33,276 nt of DNA from positions 1 through 33,276 of the forward strand of contig BTTF01000012.1 of NCBI GenBank assembly GCA_036244995.1, in the 5' to 3' direction. The stretch comes from BMS3Bbin07 sp036244995. Lineage in GTDB: Bacteria > Nitrospirota > Thermodesulfovibrionia > Thermodesulfovibrionales > JdFR-85. The position numbers and the translations under genes were made by a program. Below the pieces are notes generated by a model. It did not search any database and was not told where the DNA came from. It saw only the letters and a program-made list of their open reading frames with translations. Positions 1 through 7,850 of this stretch are shown in pieces (positions within the stretch are counted from its first letter, which is position 1; every line of letters begins with the position of its first letter).

Positions 1-95
1 CCGCTACATCGGGAGTCGGGAATTATATCCCTCTTTGATTTCCGACAAGCCGGAATGACGCTTGAGAGTTGACATCACTCTACCCCTTCTATCTT

Positions 96-485
96 TCATG
101 TCCTGAAGAGTTTGAGCTGTCCTTCAGCAACTATGGTTCCGTCCATCTTTCTTATCACCGCAACCCCTTCGAGCAGCCTTCCCCTGACCGGTTTGGCAGA
201 GGCTTCAATTATACATCGTTCACCTATCATAAGTGGAGTTTTGAACCTGACACATATCTCGACCGTAATGGCCTTGATACCAAGGGAGGATGCCGCCTTT
301 ACTGCAGCTTCATCAATGAGGGTTGAAATCAGTCCACCATGGAGAATGTCCCGGTATCCCTGGTGCGTCTTATCAGGAAGGTAGGTAGCGCTTGCATGAC
401 CATTTGAGAGCGAGAAATCGAGCCTTAGTCCGGAAGGATTTAACTTTCCACAGACAAAACAGGTGCCGTTGTCAGTAAACTCCAT
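96..485 (-). CDS. PaaI/4HBT-family hotdog thioesterase
   Basis: A 129-residue protein with the hotdog-fold thioesterase signature HGGLISTLIDEA in its middle; in this family the HGG loop and the following acidic residue lie at the acyl-CoA site. The N-terminus has a CFVCG motif followed by NPSGLRL, typical of the PaaI-like subgroup with a CxxCG lead. The likely role is hydrolysis of an acyl- or aryl-CoA thioester in the cytoplasm; the substrate cannot be read from sequence. The start is supported by AGGA six bases upstream of the ATG. It lies 141 bases downstream of rho on the same strand, separated by a GC-rich hairpin repeat, so co-transcription is uncertain. Confidence 0.85.
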   Translation of the reverse strand: MEFTDNGTCFVCGKLNPSGLRLDFSLSNGHASATYLPDKTHQGYRDILHGGLISTLIDEAAVKAASSLGIKAITVEICVRFKTPLMIGERCIIEASAKPVRGRLLEGVAVIRKMDGTIVAEGQLKLFRT

Positions 486-555
486 ACGTTGTCCTGTTAT
501 TGTTTGTCATTGCTTGCAGAATCGGAATATCGGAATAAAGGATGTTCAATAAGGA

Positions 556-593
556 ACACACCCCTTAATCCCCTCTTTTTAGAGGGGAAAGCA
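556..593 (+). repeat. Dispersed hairpin repeat (family R2), copy 1
   Basis: The copy begins with ACACCCCTTAATCCCC and contains a perfect 7-bp stem, CCCCTCT/AGAGGGG, around a TTTT loop (570-587), followed by AAAGCAG. Near-identical segments occur at 25880-25914, on the opposite strand at 26002-26064, and at 33020-33074. It lies between rho and the thioesterase gene and may end or attenuate transcription there, although no U-run follows on the minus strand. Confidence 0.7.
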
Positions 594-626
594 GAAAGCA
601 TGCACAAGCCCAAAGAGATGCCTTTA

Positions 627-1886
627 CTATTTATTCATCATTTCAAGAAACTCCTTGTTGGCCTTGGTGCCTCTGAGCTTGCCCAACAGGAATTCCATGC
701 TCTCCACTGTTCCAAGGGGATTAAGCACCTTCCTGAGTATCCACATCTTGTTAAGCACATCCTTTTCAACCAGTAACTCTTCTTTTCTCGTACCGGAGGC
801 GTTGATGTTAATACTCGGGAATATCCGTTTCTCAACAAGTCTCCTGTCAAGATGGAGCTCCATGTTGCCTGTGCCTTTAAATTCCTCGAAAATGACATCA
901 TCCATACGGCTGCCGGTATCAACAAGGGCAGTAGCAATGATTGTGAGGCTGCCTCCGGTCTCAATGTTTCTTGCCGTACCAAAAAAGCGCTTGGGTTTTT
1001 GCAGGGCATGGGCATCAAGACCACCGGAGAGGACCTTTCCACTTGCAGGAATGATGGTATTGTATGCCCGGGCAAGCCGGGTTATGCTGTCAAGGAGGAT
1101 GACGACATCCCTCTTTATCTCAACAAGCCTCTTTGCCCGCTCAATGACCATTTCAGACACCTGCGTATGTCTCTGTGGTGGTTCATCAAAGGTAGAACCT
1201 ATTATCTCGGCAGTCTCAACCTGCCGTCTCCAGTCCGTTACCTCCTCAGGCCTTTCATCAATAAGAAGAATTATGAGGTGTATCTCCGGCTGATTATGTT
1301 TTATTGCCTTGGCAATTGATTGCAGGAGCATGGTCTTACCTGTCCTTGGGGCCGCAACGATCATGCCTCGTTGTCCTTTACCAACAGGTGTGATGAGGTC
1401 CATTACCCTTGTGGAATAATCAGTTGAGCTGTGCTCCAGGTTAATCTTCTCAGTAGGGTAGTATGGAACGAGATTATCAAAGAGCGGACGCGTTATATTG
1501 TCATCAGGTGGTTCATGGTTAATGGCTTCAACTTTCAGCAGCGCAAAATACCGCTCACTCTCTTTCGGAGGCCGTATCTGTCCGGATACAAGGTCTCCGG
1601 TTCGCAGATTAAACCGCCTTATCTGCGATGGGGATACATATATATCGTCAGGGCTTGGCAGGTAACTGTAATCAGGTGAACGCAGAAAACCAAAGCCGTC
1701 AGGCAGTATCTCAAGGACACCCTCTGCAAAGAGGTTCCCGGTTTTTTCAGCCTGGGCATGCAATATTGCGTATATAAGTTCCTGTTTCCTCATCCCGGGA
1801 ACCCCGTCAACACGCAGTTGGCGGGCTACCTGAGAGAGTTCCTCAATGGTCTTTTCTTTTAATTCAGAAATCGAGACATTACTCAT
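627..1886 (-). CDS. rho: Transcription termination factor Rho
   Basis: A 419-residue protein with the full Rho layout: an N-terminal helical domain (about 1-45), a cold-shock-like RNA-binding domain with DGFGFLRSPDYSYL (about 55-80), and a RecA-type ATPase with Walker A PRTGKT at about 180-185 and Walker B VVILLDSITRLARAYN in the middle. The Q-loop/R-loop region (SGGLDAHALQKPKRFFG) is also present. It is the hexameric ATP-driven helicase that ends transcription at C-rich RNA sites. Length matches the family. An AAGGAG lies 6-7 bases before the ATG. The gene has a long leader of about 630 bases upstream, which fits the autoregulated leaders known for rho, but no specific element could be proven. 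Confidence 0.98.
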   Translation of the reverse strand: MSNVSISELKEKTIEELSQVARQLRVDGVPGMRKQELIYAILHAQAEKTGNLFAEGVLEILPDGFGFLRSPDYSYLPSPDDIYVSPSQIRRFNLRTGDLVSGQIRPPKESERYFALLKVEAINHEPPDDNITRPLFDNLVPYYPTEKINLEHSSTDYSTRVMDLITPVGKGQRGMIVAAPRTGKTMLLQSIAKAIKHNQPEIHLIILLIDERPEEVTDWRRQVETAEIIGSTFDEPPQRHTQVSEMVIERAKRLVEIKRDVVILLDSITRLARAYNTIIPASGKVLSGGLDAHALQKPKRFFGTARNIETGGSLTIIATALVDTGSRMDDVIFEEFKGTGNMELHLDRRLVEKRIFPSININASGTRKEELLVEKDVLNKMWILRKVLNPLGTVESMEFLLGKLRGTKANKEFLEMMNK

Positions 1887-2518
1887 GATGTACTCCTTGG
1901 AATATCTGTTAAGGTGTCTTTTTTTTCAGATATGAGTTACTAAGAAAGCCTATGGCTTCTTCATTTATTTTTTATAAAAGTGTGAGCTGAAGTTATTTAT
2001 TTACCTGATTATACCGGCAGGTTTTCAGGGCCTTGAATTTTTTATAAAAGAGGCTGGTATTCGTGATATTCTCAGCCGTTGAGAGCTATCTTTCATTACT
2101 CAAGGTCAAGGATAAAAAACGGCATCCTTGTAAGAAAGCTTAACGCAATCAAGATTGCCACCTATTGGGCAAAACCATTAATTGATAAAGGGAAACCTGA
2201 TCTATGTAACTGAAGAAAATAATTCATTTTCTTTCGGTGTTTTAGGTATGAACAGGAATCTGCATCTCCCTCTCCTTATAATACGGCAGGGACAACGTGT
2301 ACACAATTTATATCCTGATTGTATCCGGAAGAGACCTTGAATGCAATGCTTCTCTCATACTTCTACTGTATAGAGTACTATAAAGAAAAAACTTTGTCAA
2401 CTGCGGGATTAAGAAGCCCTTGCAGGGTTGCTTTTGGTATGCTGAAAATAGGAAAATAGAGTAAATCCGGGGTTATGCAGATTACCCTGATAAAACTTGA
2501 TCCGGGGAGGAGTATAAA
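1887..2518. other. 632-base intergenic region without a convincing gene
   Basis: The region lies between divergent rho (-) and the NifU-like gene (+). It holds an imperfect hairpin, AAGAAAGCC/GGCTTCTT (1942-1961), followed on the plus strand by a T-rich stretch; two copies of TTTTTTATAAAAG near 1968 and 2038; a TATAAT at 2277-2282 without a good -35; a small palindrome TATAG-AGTA-CTATA (2369-2382); and two ATCCGGGG boxes (2465 and 2500), the second merging into the ribosome-binding site of the next gene. A short open stretch around 2110-2210 lacks a start and resembles nothing I recognise. Confidence 0.6.
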
Positions 2519-2746
2519 ATGCTTGACAGGACAAAGGTTGAAGAGGTGATAAACAAAATCAGGCCAACGCTTCAGAGGGATGGGGGAGACGTCGAACTCG
2601 TTGAGATTACAGATGACAATGTTGTAAAGGTAAGACTCGTTGGCGCCTGCGGTACTTGTCCCATGTCCATAATGACCCTGAAGGGAGGGATTGAAGCTGC
2701 AATGAAACAGGATATCCCCGAGGTCAAGGCAGTAGAGGCGGTATAG
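2519..2746 (+). CDS. NifU C-terminal-domain Fe-S scaffold protein
   Basis: A 75-residue stand-alone NifU C-terminal (Nfu) domain. It carries GACGTCPMSIMTLKGGIE, with the CxxC pair that binds a transferable [4Fe-4S] cluster between two subunits. It opens with a typical Nfu helix (VEEVINKIRPTLQRDGGDVEL). The expected job is cluster delivery to apo-proteins; the iron-sulfur enzymes encoded just downstream (formate dehydrogenase and partners) are plausible clients, but that is inference. GGGGAGGAG lies seven to eight bases before the ATG. It is a single-gene unit ending at a strong terminator. Confidence 0.93.
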   Translation: MLDRTKVEEVINKIRPTLQRDGGDVELVEITDDNVVKVRLVGACGTCPMSIMTLKGGIEAAMKQDIPEVKAVEAV

Positions 2747-2751
2747 GGACA

Positions 2752-2789
2752 GGGAGTTAAAGAATTCCTCTTTAACTCCCGCAGTTTTT
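2752..2789 (+). terminator. Rho-independent terminator of the NifU-like gene
   Basis: A perfect 12-bp inverted repeat, GGGAGTTAAAGA (2752-2763) and TCTTTAACTCCC (2769-2780), with a five-base loop is followed by GCAG and TTTTT. It starts five bases after the stop codon and sits between two convergent genes. Confidence 0.88.
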
Positions 2790-3106
2790 CAACTCGTTAA
2801 TTCGTGCTTAAGCCATTCCAGATATTCCGGGGATCCTTCCATAACGGGAAGTGAAATTATCTCCGGCACGCTATAGGAATGGAGTTCTTTCACCCTCTTT
2901 TCAAGTTCAGTGAAAAGCTCCCTTTTTGTCTTTACAATCATAAGGACCTCATGTTCATCCTCTACCTTCCCTTCCCAGCTATAGATTGAACGTATACCCT
3001 TTACAATATTTACACACCCTGCAATCCTTTCTTCAACAATAATCCTCGCAATCCTTGCTGCCTCTTCTTCATCAGGTGCTGTAATGAAAACGACTGAATA
3101 CTCCAT
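2789..3106 (-). CDS. cutA: CutA divalent-cation tolerance protein
   Basis: A CutA1-family trimeric small protein of 105 residues from the chosen start (MEYSVVFITAPDEEEAARIAR). Family features are ERIAGCVNIVKGIRSIYSWEGKVEDEHEVLMIVKT and the C-terminal HSYSVPEIISLPV. CutA has been linked to copper tolerance in E. coli, though its biochemical role is unsettled. The frame stays open upstream to 3181, but AGGAGG eight bases before the ATG at 3106 and the family N-terminus fix the start. It converges with the NifU-like gene and diverges from the formate dehydrogenase operon. Confidence 0.95.
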   Translation of the reverse strand: MEYSVVFITAPDEEEAARIARIIVEERIAGCVNIVKGIRSIYSWEGKVEDEHEVLMIVKTKRELFTELEKRVKELHSYSVPEIISLPVMEGSPEYLEWLKHELTS

Positions 3107-3255
3107 AACCTTAACCTCCTTAGCCGGGACCTGCCCGGATATCCTTGATGTCATGGGGATTACCCGCTGTCTTTTCTGCATCCGGGAATCAACGAGTCTC
3201 TATTATATCAAATTTTATTTATATCCTTATGGCAGGTCCGGGATCAAGCCGGATG

Positions 3256-3284
3256 TATACAGACGGCGCAGCCTCTGCTATAAT
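3256..3284 (+). promoter_or_regulatory. Candidate promoter of the formate dehydrogenase operon (possibly leaderless)
   Basis: TATACA (3256-3261), a 17-base spacer, and a perfect TATAAT (3279-3284) lie upstream of the operon. Only seven bases separate the -10 box from the ATG at 3292, so the predicted transcript would begin at or next to the start codon. No Shine-Dalgarno sequence precedes that ATG. Confidence 0.5.
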
Positions 3285-3291
3285 AACCTCT

Positions 3292-5328
3292 ATGAACAAG
3301 ATTATGACGGTCTGTCCCTACTGCGGCTGCGGCTGCGGCCTCTACCTCCATGTGAAAAACGGGCGGATCACAGGTACATCTCCGAGTAGGGCTCACCCGG
3401 TTAACAGGGGGAGTCTGTGTGTTAAGGGCTGGAATGCCCATGAGTTTGCTACCCACCCCGACAGACTGAAATATCCCCTGATAAGAGAAGGGAAAAGCCT
3501 TAGAAAGGCCACCTGGGATGAGGCATTGAACCTTGTAGCAGCACGCCTTGGTGAGATAAGGACAAAACACGGGCCTGACTCCATAGGGATTCTAAGTTCA
3601 GCAAAGTGTACGAATGAAGAAAATTACCTGATGATGAAGTTTGCAAGGGCCGTGCTTGGTACAAACAACATTGACCACTGTGCCAGGCTCTGTCATTCCT
3701 CAACCGTGGGCGGCCTGGCAGCCGCATTCGGCTCCGGGGCGATGACCAACTCCATAAGTGAGATTGCCGATGCAAGCCTCCTCTTCGTGATTGGTTCGAA
3801 CACTACGGAACAGCACCCGATGATAGGCATGCATATGCTTGAGGCCGTTGACCGGGGGGCCACACTGATAGTTGCAGACCCGAGAAGGACACAGATAGCG
3901 GAGTTTGCCCATATCCATCTCAGGCACCGTAGCGGTACCGACGTTGCCCTTCTGATGGGAATAATGAATGCGATAGTGAGCGAGGGGCTTGTGGATGCCG
4001 ATTTTGTCAGGAGAAGGACCGAGAATTTCGACCCCTTTGAAGAGGAGCTGAAGCGTTATTCACCGGCAACTGTTGAGGGGATTACCGGGGTCAAGGCCAA
4101 TGATATAAGGCGTGTGGCAAGGGTCTATGCCATGGAAAAACGCTCGATGCTTTTTTACGCAATGGGGATTACACAGCATATAACCGGGGTGGACAATGTA
4201 AGGGCCTGTGCCAACCTGGTCATGCTCTCCGGGCATATCGGCCTGCCGATGTCAGGCATCAACCCGCTGAGGGGGCAGAACAATGTGCAGGGGGCCTGTG
4301 ACATGGGGGCACTGCCTAATGTTTACAGTGGATACCAGAAAGTAACGGACGCGGGGGCAAGAAGGAAGTTCGAAAGGGCGTGGCGCAAAAAACTCCCGGT
4401 CAACCCCGGACTGACAATTATGGAGATGATGGAGGCGGCACGTATGGGCGACCTGAAGGCCATGTACGTAATGGGAGAAAACCCCCTGATGTCCGACCCT
4501 GACCTTCATCACGTCAGGGAGTCGATGGAGGGGCTTGAATTCCTTGTTGTACAGGATATATTCCCGAATGAGACCTCAGGGCTTGCAGACGTAGTCCTGC
4601 CTGCTGCATCCTTTGCCGAGAAGGACGGGACTTTTACAAATACCGAGCGGAGAGTTCAGCTTCTCGGAAGGGCGGCCGGACAAATTGGTGAATCAATGCC
4701 TGATGGGGAGATAATTTGTGCTCTTGCAGAAAAGATGGGTTACAGTATGTCTTACAGGGGGGCCTACGAGGTCATGGAAGAAATAGCTCTCCTGACTCCC
4801 TCTTATGGCGGGGTACTACACCACAGGCTGTCTGATGGTTTTGGCCTGCAATGGCCCTGCCCTGATATCAACCATCCCGGAACACCCTACCTGCACAGAA
4901 AGAAATTTGCCAAAGGGCTGGGTTCGTTCATTACAGTGGATTTCCTGCCGCCTGATGAGCCGCCTGATGAGGCATACCCCTTTCTCCTTACAACCGGACG
5001 CCTCTCTTTCCATTATCATACAGGGACAATGTGCCGAAGAACCGCTGTGCTTGAGAGGGAAGAACCCGAATGCCTTGTAGAGATAAACCCTGCTGATGCA
5101 GAAAGGCTCGGTATCCGAAAAAAGACAAGGGTGAGGGTGAGTTCAAGGAGGGGCTCGATAGAACCGCGGGCTCTTGTAACCGGGAGAACTCCTGAGGGCA
5201 CGGTCTTCATCCCGTTTCATTTTATGGAAGCTGCTGCAAATATCCTGACAAACCCTGCCACAGACCCCGGGGCGAAGATACCGGAATACAAGGTGTGTGC
5301 AGTAAAGATAGAGAAGACCGAACCATGA
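3292..5328 (+). CDS. Molybdopterin formate dehydrogenase-type catalytic subunit (Cys form)
   Basis: A 678-residue protein strongly resembling E. coli FDH-H. An N-terminal [4Fe-4S] motif (C8, C11, C15, C43) is followed by K45, matching the electron-relay lysine. The active-site segment CARLCHSSTVGG has Cys134-His135 where FDH-H has selenocysteine-His, and NPLRGQNNVQGACDMG carries the catalytic arginine. The C-terminal domain (from about residue 560) is the molybdopterin-dinucleotide-binding fold. It should oxidise formate, or reduce CO2, at a Mo or W bis-MGD centre in the cytoplasm; no signal peptide is seen. The frame is open back to 3145, but the family N-terminus and promoter position favour 3292. 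Its stop overlaps the next ATG (ATGA). Confidence 0.9.
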   Translation: MNKIMTVCPYCGCGCGLYLHVKNGRITGTSPSRAHPVNRGSLCVKGWNAHEFATHPDRLKYPLIREGKSLRKATWDEALNLVAARLGEIRTKHGPDSIGILSSAKCTNEENYLMMKFARAVLGTNNIDHCARLCHSSTVGGLAAAFGSGAMTNSISEIADASLLFVIGSNTTEQHPMIGMHMLEAVDRGATLIVADPRRTQIAEFAHIHLRHRSGTDVALLMGIMNAIVSEGLVDADFVRRRTENFDPFEEELKRYSPATVEGITGVKANDIRRVARVYAMEKRSMLFYAMGITQHITGVDNVRACANLVMLSGHIGLPMSGINPLRGQNNVQGACDMGALPNVYSGYQKVTDAGARRKFERAWRKKLPVNPGLTIMEMMEAARMGDLKAMYVMGENPLMSDPDLHHVRESMEGLEFLVVQDIFPNETSGLADVVLPAASFAEKDGTFTNTERRVQLLGRAAGQIGESMPDGEIICALAEKMGYSMSYRGAYEVMEEIALLTPSYGGVLHHRLSDGFGLQWPCPDINHPGTPYLHRKKFAKGLGSFITVDFLPPDEPPDEAYPFLLTTGRLSFHYHTGTMCRRTAVLEREEPECLVEINPADAERLGIRKKTRVRVSSRRGSIEPRALVTGRTPEGTVFIPFHFMEAAANILTNPATDPGAKIPEYKVCAVKIEKTEP

Positions 5329-6443
5329 AAAACGAATGGATACTTGAGAAGAATCATCTCTCTTACTGGCTGAGACAGTTAAGAAAAGAGCGGGACCTCC
5401 TCGGGCCGTTAAGGGAAGAGGGCAGGGAGGATATTGTCTTCAGGACCGTCGAGCAGATTCACGAGGTTGTTCTTGACTCACCTGCCTCGCTGCCTTCACC
5501 AAAGGAATTCCTTCTCCCCCAATACAACCCCATGTTCAGGTTAAAAGTTACGAGTGACGAGTTTAATTTACCCTCCAAACCGCAACCCGTATCCCCCAAT
5601 GTGCACATGAAAGAATTCTACGGGAAAAACAGGATTCTGGACCTGCTGGATAAAAAGAGGCGCATCATCTTCGGTGTCAGGTCCTGCGATATCTCTGCCA
5701 TCAGGCTCCTGGACAGATTCTTTCTTGAAGGATACAGGGACCCATATTATGAGCAGCGGAGAAAGAACACCCTGTTTATCTCTATTGTCTGCAATAACCC
5801 TGATCCGACATGCTTTTGTATCGGGCTTGGAACAGGCCCTTATCTTGAAAAGGGCTTTGACATACAGTTGACCGACCTCGGCAACAGGTACTTTGTTCAG
5901 GCGGCCTCGGCTGAAGGGATAAAAACAGTCAAGGGGATGTCCTTTCTGTTCCACAAACCCGGCAAGACGGACTATGATGATCAGTATGAGGTTTTTCTGA
6001 GTGCAAAGGCGAGGTTTCAGAAGAGGATAAGCCTTGAGAGTCCACGCCGGATGATCCTTGCCGGAAGGTTAAAGGATGACTTCTGGCAAAAGGTTGCGGG
6101 GCGATGTTTTGAGTGCGGCGGCTGTGTTTATGACTGTCCACTCTGTACGTGCTTCACTGTAACCGACAGGACATATCCTGACGGTGTAGAGAGGATAAGG
6201 CTGTGGGATACATGTCTGTTTAAGGGTTTTACCCGGATGGCCGGTGGTATAGTGCCGAACGAAAAGAGGGTTCTGAGGACTATGAGGTGGTATTATCACA
6301 AGCTTATCCATTATCCGGAGGTGCTGGGCGAATTCGGGTGTGTGGGTTGCGGCAGATGTGCCGTAACGTGTCCCGGAAAGATCGATATGGCAACCATAGC
6401 AACAGAGATAAAGGGGCTGGCCCTTAACGGGGAGGAAGAATAA
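5325..6443 (+). CDS. Two-cluster 4Fe-4S electron-transfer subunit (HydB/AsrA-like)
   Basis: A 372-residue protein of the family that includes the sulfhydrogenase beta subunit (HydB) and anaerobic sulfite reductase subunit A. Two C-terminal ferredoxin-type motifs are visible: C261, C264, C267, C271 and C339, C342, C345, C349. The middle has the family stretch FGVRSCDISAIRLLD and CNNPDPTCFC. It should wire electrons between the formate dehydrogenase and the flavin subunit encoded next. The start is the ATG overlapping the preceding stop; a longer open frame from 5295 is only overlap with the upstream gene. Confidence 0.88.
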   Translation: MKNEWILEKNHLSYWLRQLRKERDLLGPLREEGREDIVFRTVEQIHEVVLDSPASLPSPKEFLLPQYNPMFRLKVTSDEFNLPSKPQPVSPNVHMKEFYGKNRILDLLDKKRRIIFGVRSCDISAIRLLDRFFLEGYRDPYYEQRRKNTLFISIVCNNPDPTCFCIGLGTGPYLEKGFDIQLTDLGNRYFVQAASAEGIKTVKGMSFLFHKPGKTDYDDQYEVFLSAKARFQKRISLESPRRMILAGRLKDDFWQKVAGRCFECGGCVYDCPLCTCFTVTDRTYPDGVERIRLWDTCLFKGFTRMAGGIVPNEKRVLRTMRWYYHKLIHYPEVLGEFGCVGCGRCAVTCPGKIDMATIATEIKGLALNGEEE

Positions 6444-6464
6444 CTGACAAATGGTGAATGACAA

Positions 6465-7298
6465 ATGACAAAAGAAAACCCGGGGAATATATATTTACCT
6501 GCAAGCGGGAGAATTGAAGAGATTATACCTCAAGGCAGGGATGTGAGCCTCTTCAGGGTGAGGACTCAAATGCCGTTTAACTATGTACCGGGGCAGTTCT
6601 TTATGGTTTCGGTATGGAGTGCAGGTGAGGTTCCCATATCCGTGACATCGCTTTCCGGAGAAGGTAATACGGTGGAGCTGTGCATAAGGAGTGCGGGTCT
6701 CGTTACCGGGGCCATCCATTCCATGAAAGCCGGAGATACTGTATGGCTGAGAGGCCCCTATGGCAACGGTTTCCCCCTGGATATCTCCGGAGGCATGGAT
6801 GTTGTTGTGGTTGCAGGCGGGATTGGCATGGCGCCGTTAAGACCGCTTCTCCAGTGGTTTATGAAAAAATCAGCGGATATCGGCCGGGTAACGCTCCTGT
6901 ATGGGGCAAGAACTCCTGACGATATTGTCTTCAGGGATGAGATGGAGGGCTGGAAGGAGCGGGGCGTAAAGGTGCTTCTTACGGTGGACAGGGCTGATAA
7001 AGGCTGGAAGGGCCATGTCGGCATAGTAACAGGTCTCTGGCAGGAGGTGCATTCAGACTTGAAGAAGGCAACAGCCTACATATGCGGCCCTGAGGTGATG
7101 ATAAAGGCCGTCATGGAAGAGCTCTTCCTCTTTGGAATGCCTGATGAGAGGATAATTACCACCCTTGAAGCGCACATGAAGTGCGGGGTCGGTAAATGTG
7201 GTCATTGTTATGCAGGTCCCAGATACATCTGTACAGACGGCCCTGTCTTTTCATACAGGGAGATTAAAGACTATAGCCTGCTGTATCTATCCCGGTAA
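6465..7298 (+). CDS. FAD/NAD(P)-binding [2Fe-2S] reductase subunit (HydG/AsrB-like)
   Basis: A 277-residue ferredoxin-reductase-fold protein like sulfhydrogenase gamma, AsrB and the PyrK-type electron-transfer subunits. It has an FAD-binding beta-barrel (YVPGQFFMVSV near 45), an NAD(P)-binding domain with AGGIGMAPLRPLL (about residue 115) and CGPEVMIKAV, and a C-terminal [2Fe-2S] motif with C240, C245, C248 and C256. It should exchange hydride with NAD(P) and pass single electrons to the iron-sulfur subunit. It lies 21 bases after the previous gene and ends the operon. Whether NAD or NADP is used cannot be read reliably. Confidence 0.9.
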   Translation: MTKENPGNIYLPASGRIEEIIPQGRDVSLFRVRTQMPFNYVPGQFFMVSVWSAGEVPISVTSLSGEGNTVELCIRSAGLVTGAIHSMKAGDTVWLRGPYGNGFPLDISGGMDVVVVAGGIGMAPLRPLLQWFMKKSADIGRVTLLYGARTPDDIVFRDEMEGWKERGVKVLLTVDRADKGWKGHVGIVTGLWQEVHSDLKKATAYICGPEVMIKAVMEELFLFGMPDERIITTLEAHMKCGVGKCGHCYAGPRYICTDGPVFSYREIKDYSLLYLSR

Positions 7299-7387
7299 CA
7301 ATTCAACTTCATACCGGTACCGGGTTGTTTGCGGCTTATACCAGTCAGGGCTGCCGCCATTAACTGGTTCTATTGTGCAGGGGCGCG

Positions 7388-7416
7388 TTGACATTTAGAT
7401 TAAAGCCTGATATCCT
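7388..7416 (+). promoter_or_regulatory. Sigma-70-like promoter for the HNH nuclease gene
   Basis: TTGACA (7388-7393), 17 bases, then TATCCT (7411-7416) lie 83 bases before the chosen start codon and 90 bases after the formate operon ends. This suggests the nuclease gene is transcribed separately. Confidence 0.5.
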
Positions 7417-7498
7417 GAGCATATGCAACAAAAACATGGCAACGGGGGTTTTTACCACCTGGATTTCCCCGGCAATCAGGTGCAGGAAATATATTGAA

Positions 7499-7834
7499 AT
7501 GCAAAGCAGACGAAATAAAGTGTACAAAAAACAAAGACCTGAAAAGATAAAGAGTAACAAGTCTGCTGCTGACATTGTCAGGGAATTAAAGGAGAAGAGC
7601 TCCCCTGCCAGCAGTTACAGGGAACGTTCACTGAAGATTCACGGGCTTATCTGTGCCAAATGTGCAAGAGAGTTTGATTCCAGGGACAGGCATCTCCTGA
7701 CCGTCCACCATAAGGATGGAAATCCCGGGAATAATCCTCCAGATGGTTCCAACTGGGAAAATCTCTGTGTTTACTGCCATGAGGACGAACACTCCAGGGG
7801 ACTGCTTGGTGATTATTTCAGTGATAAGGGATAG
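7499..7834 (+). CDS. YajD-like HNH nuclease
   Basis: A 111-residue protein whose C-terminal two thirds match the small HNH family typified by E. coli YajD. It has SYRERSLKIHGLICAKCAREF, then HLLTVHHKDGNPGNN and a final ENLCVYCHEDEH, giving the HNH catalytic histidines and a zinc site from two CxxC pairs. The first 35 residues are lysine/arginine-rich and may help bind DNA. The start at 7499 is chosen because AGGAAA precedes it at suitable spacing; the open frame extends to 7373 with unconvincing sequence. The biological role of YajD-type proteins is not established. It converges with the endonuclease Q gene 16 bases away. Confidence 0.82.
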   Translation: MQSRRNKVYKKQRPEKIKSNKSAADIVRELKEKSSPASSYRERSLKIHGLICAKCAREFDSRDRHLLTVHHKDGNPGNNPPDGSNWENLCVYCHEDEHSRGLLGDYFSDKG

Positions 7835-7850
7835 GCCGGAACCGGCTTTA

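Noticed and set aside
69..97. TTGACA at 69-74 as a plus-strand promoter at the left edge.
   Set aside because: No -10 hexamer lies at 16-18 bases and the only downstream plus-strand frames are shadows of the thioesterase gene.
2100..2215. Short open stretch upstream of the NifU-like gene, ending in a TGA near 2212, possibly a pseudogene.
   Set aside because: It has no start codon, no ribosome-binding site and no recognisable family; two frames look equally good, which suggests chance.
2789..3181. Longer CutA of 130 residues starting at 3181.
   Set aside because: The shorter start at 3106 has AGGAGG at eight bases and the family N-terminus.
3145..3291. Upstream extension of the formate dehydrogenase frame by 49 codons.
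   Set aside because: The added residues do not match the family, run through the promoter and the divergent cutA leader, and have no ribosome-binding site.
3691..3696. Selenocysteine in the formate dehydrogenase.
   Set aside because: The active-site codon is TGT (cysteine), and no in-frame TGA occurs in the gene.
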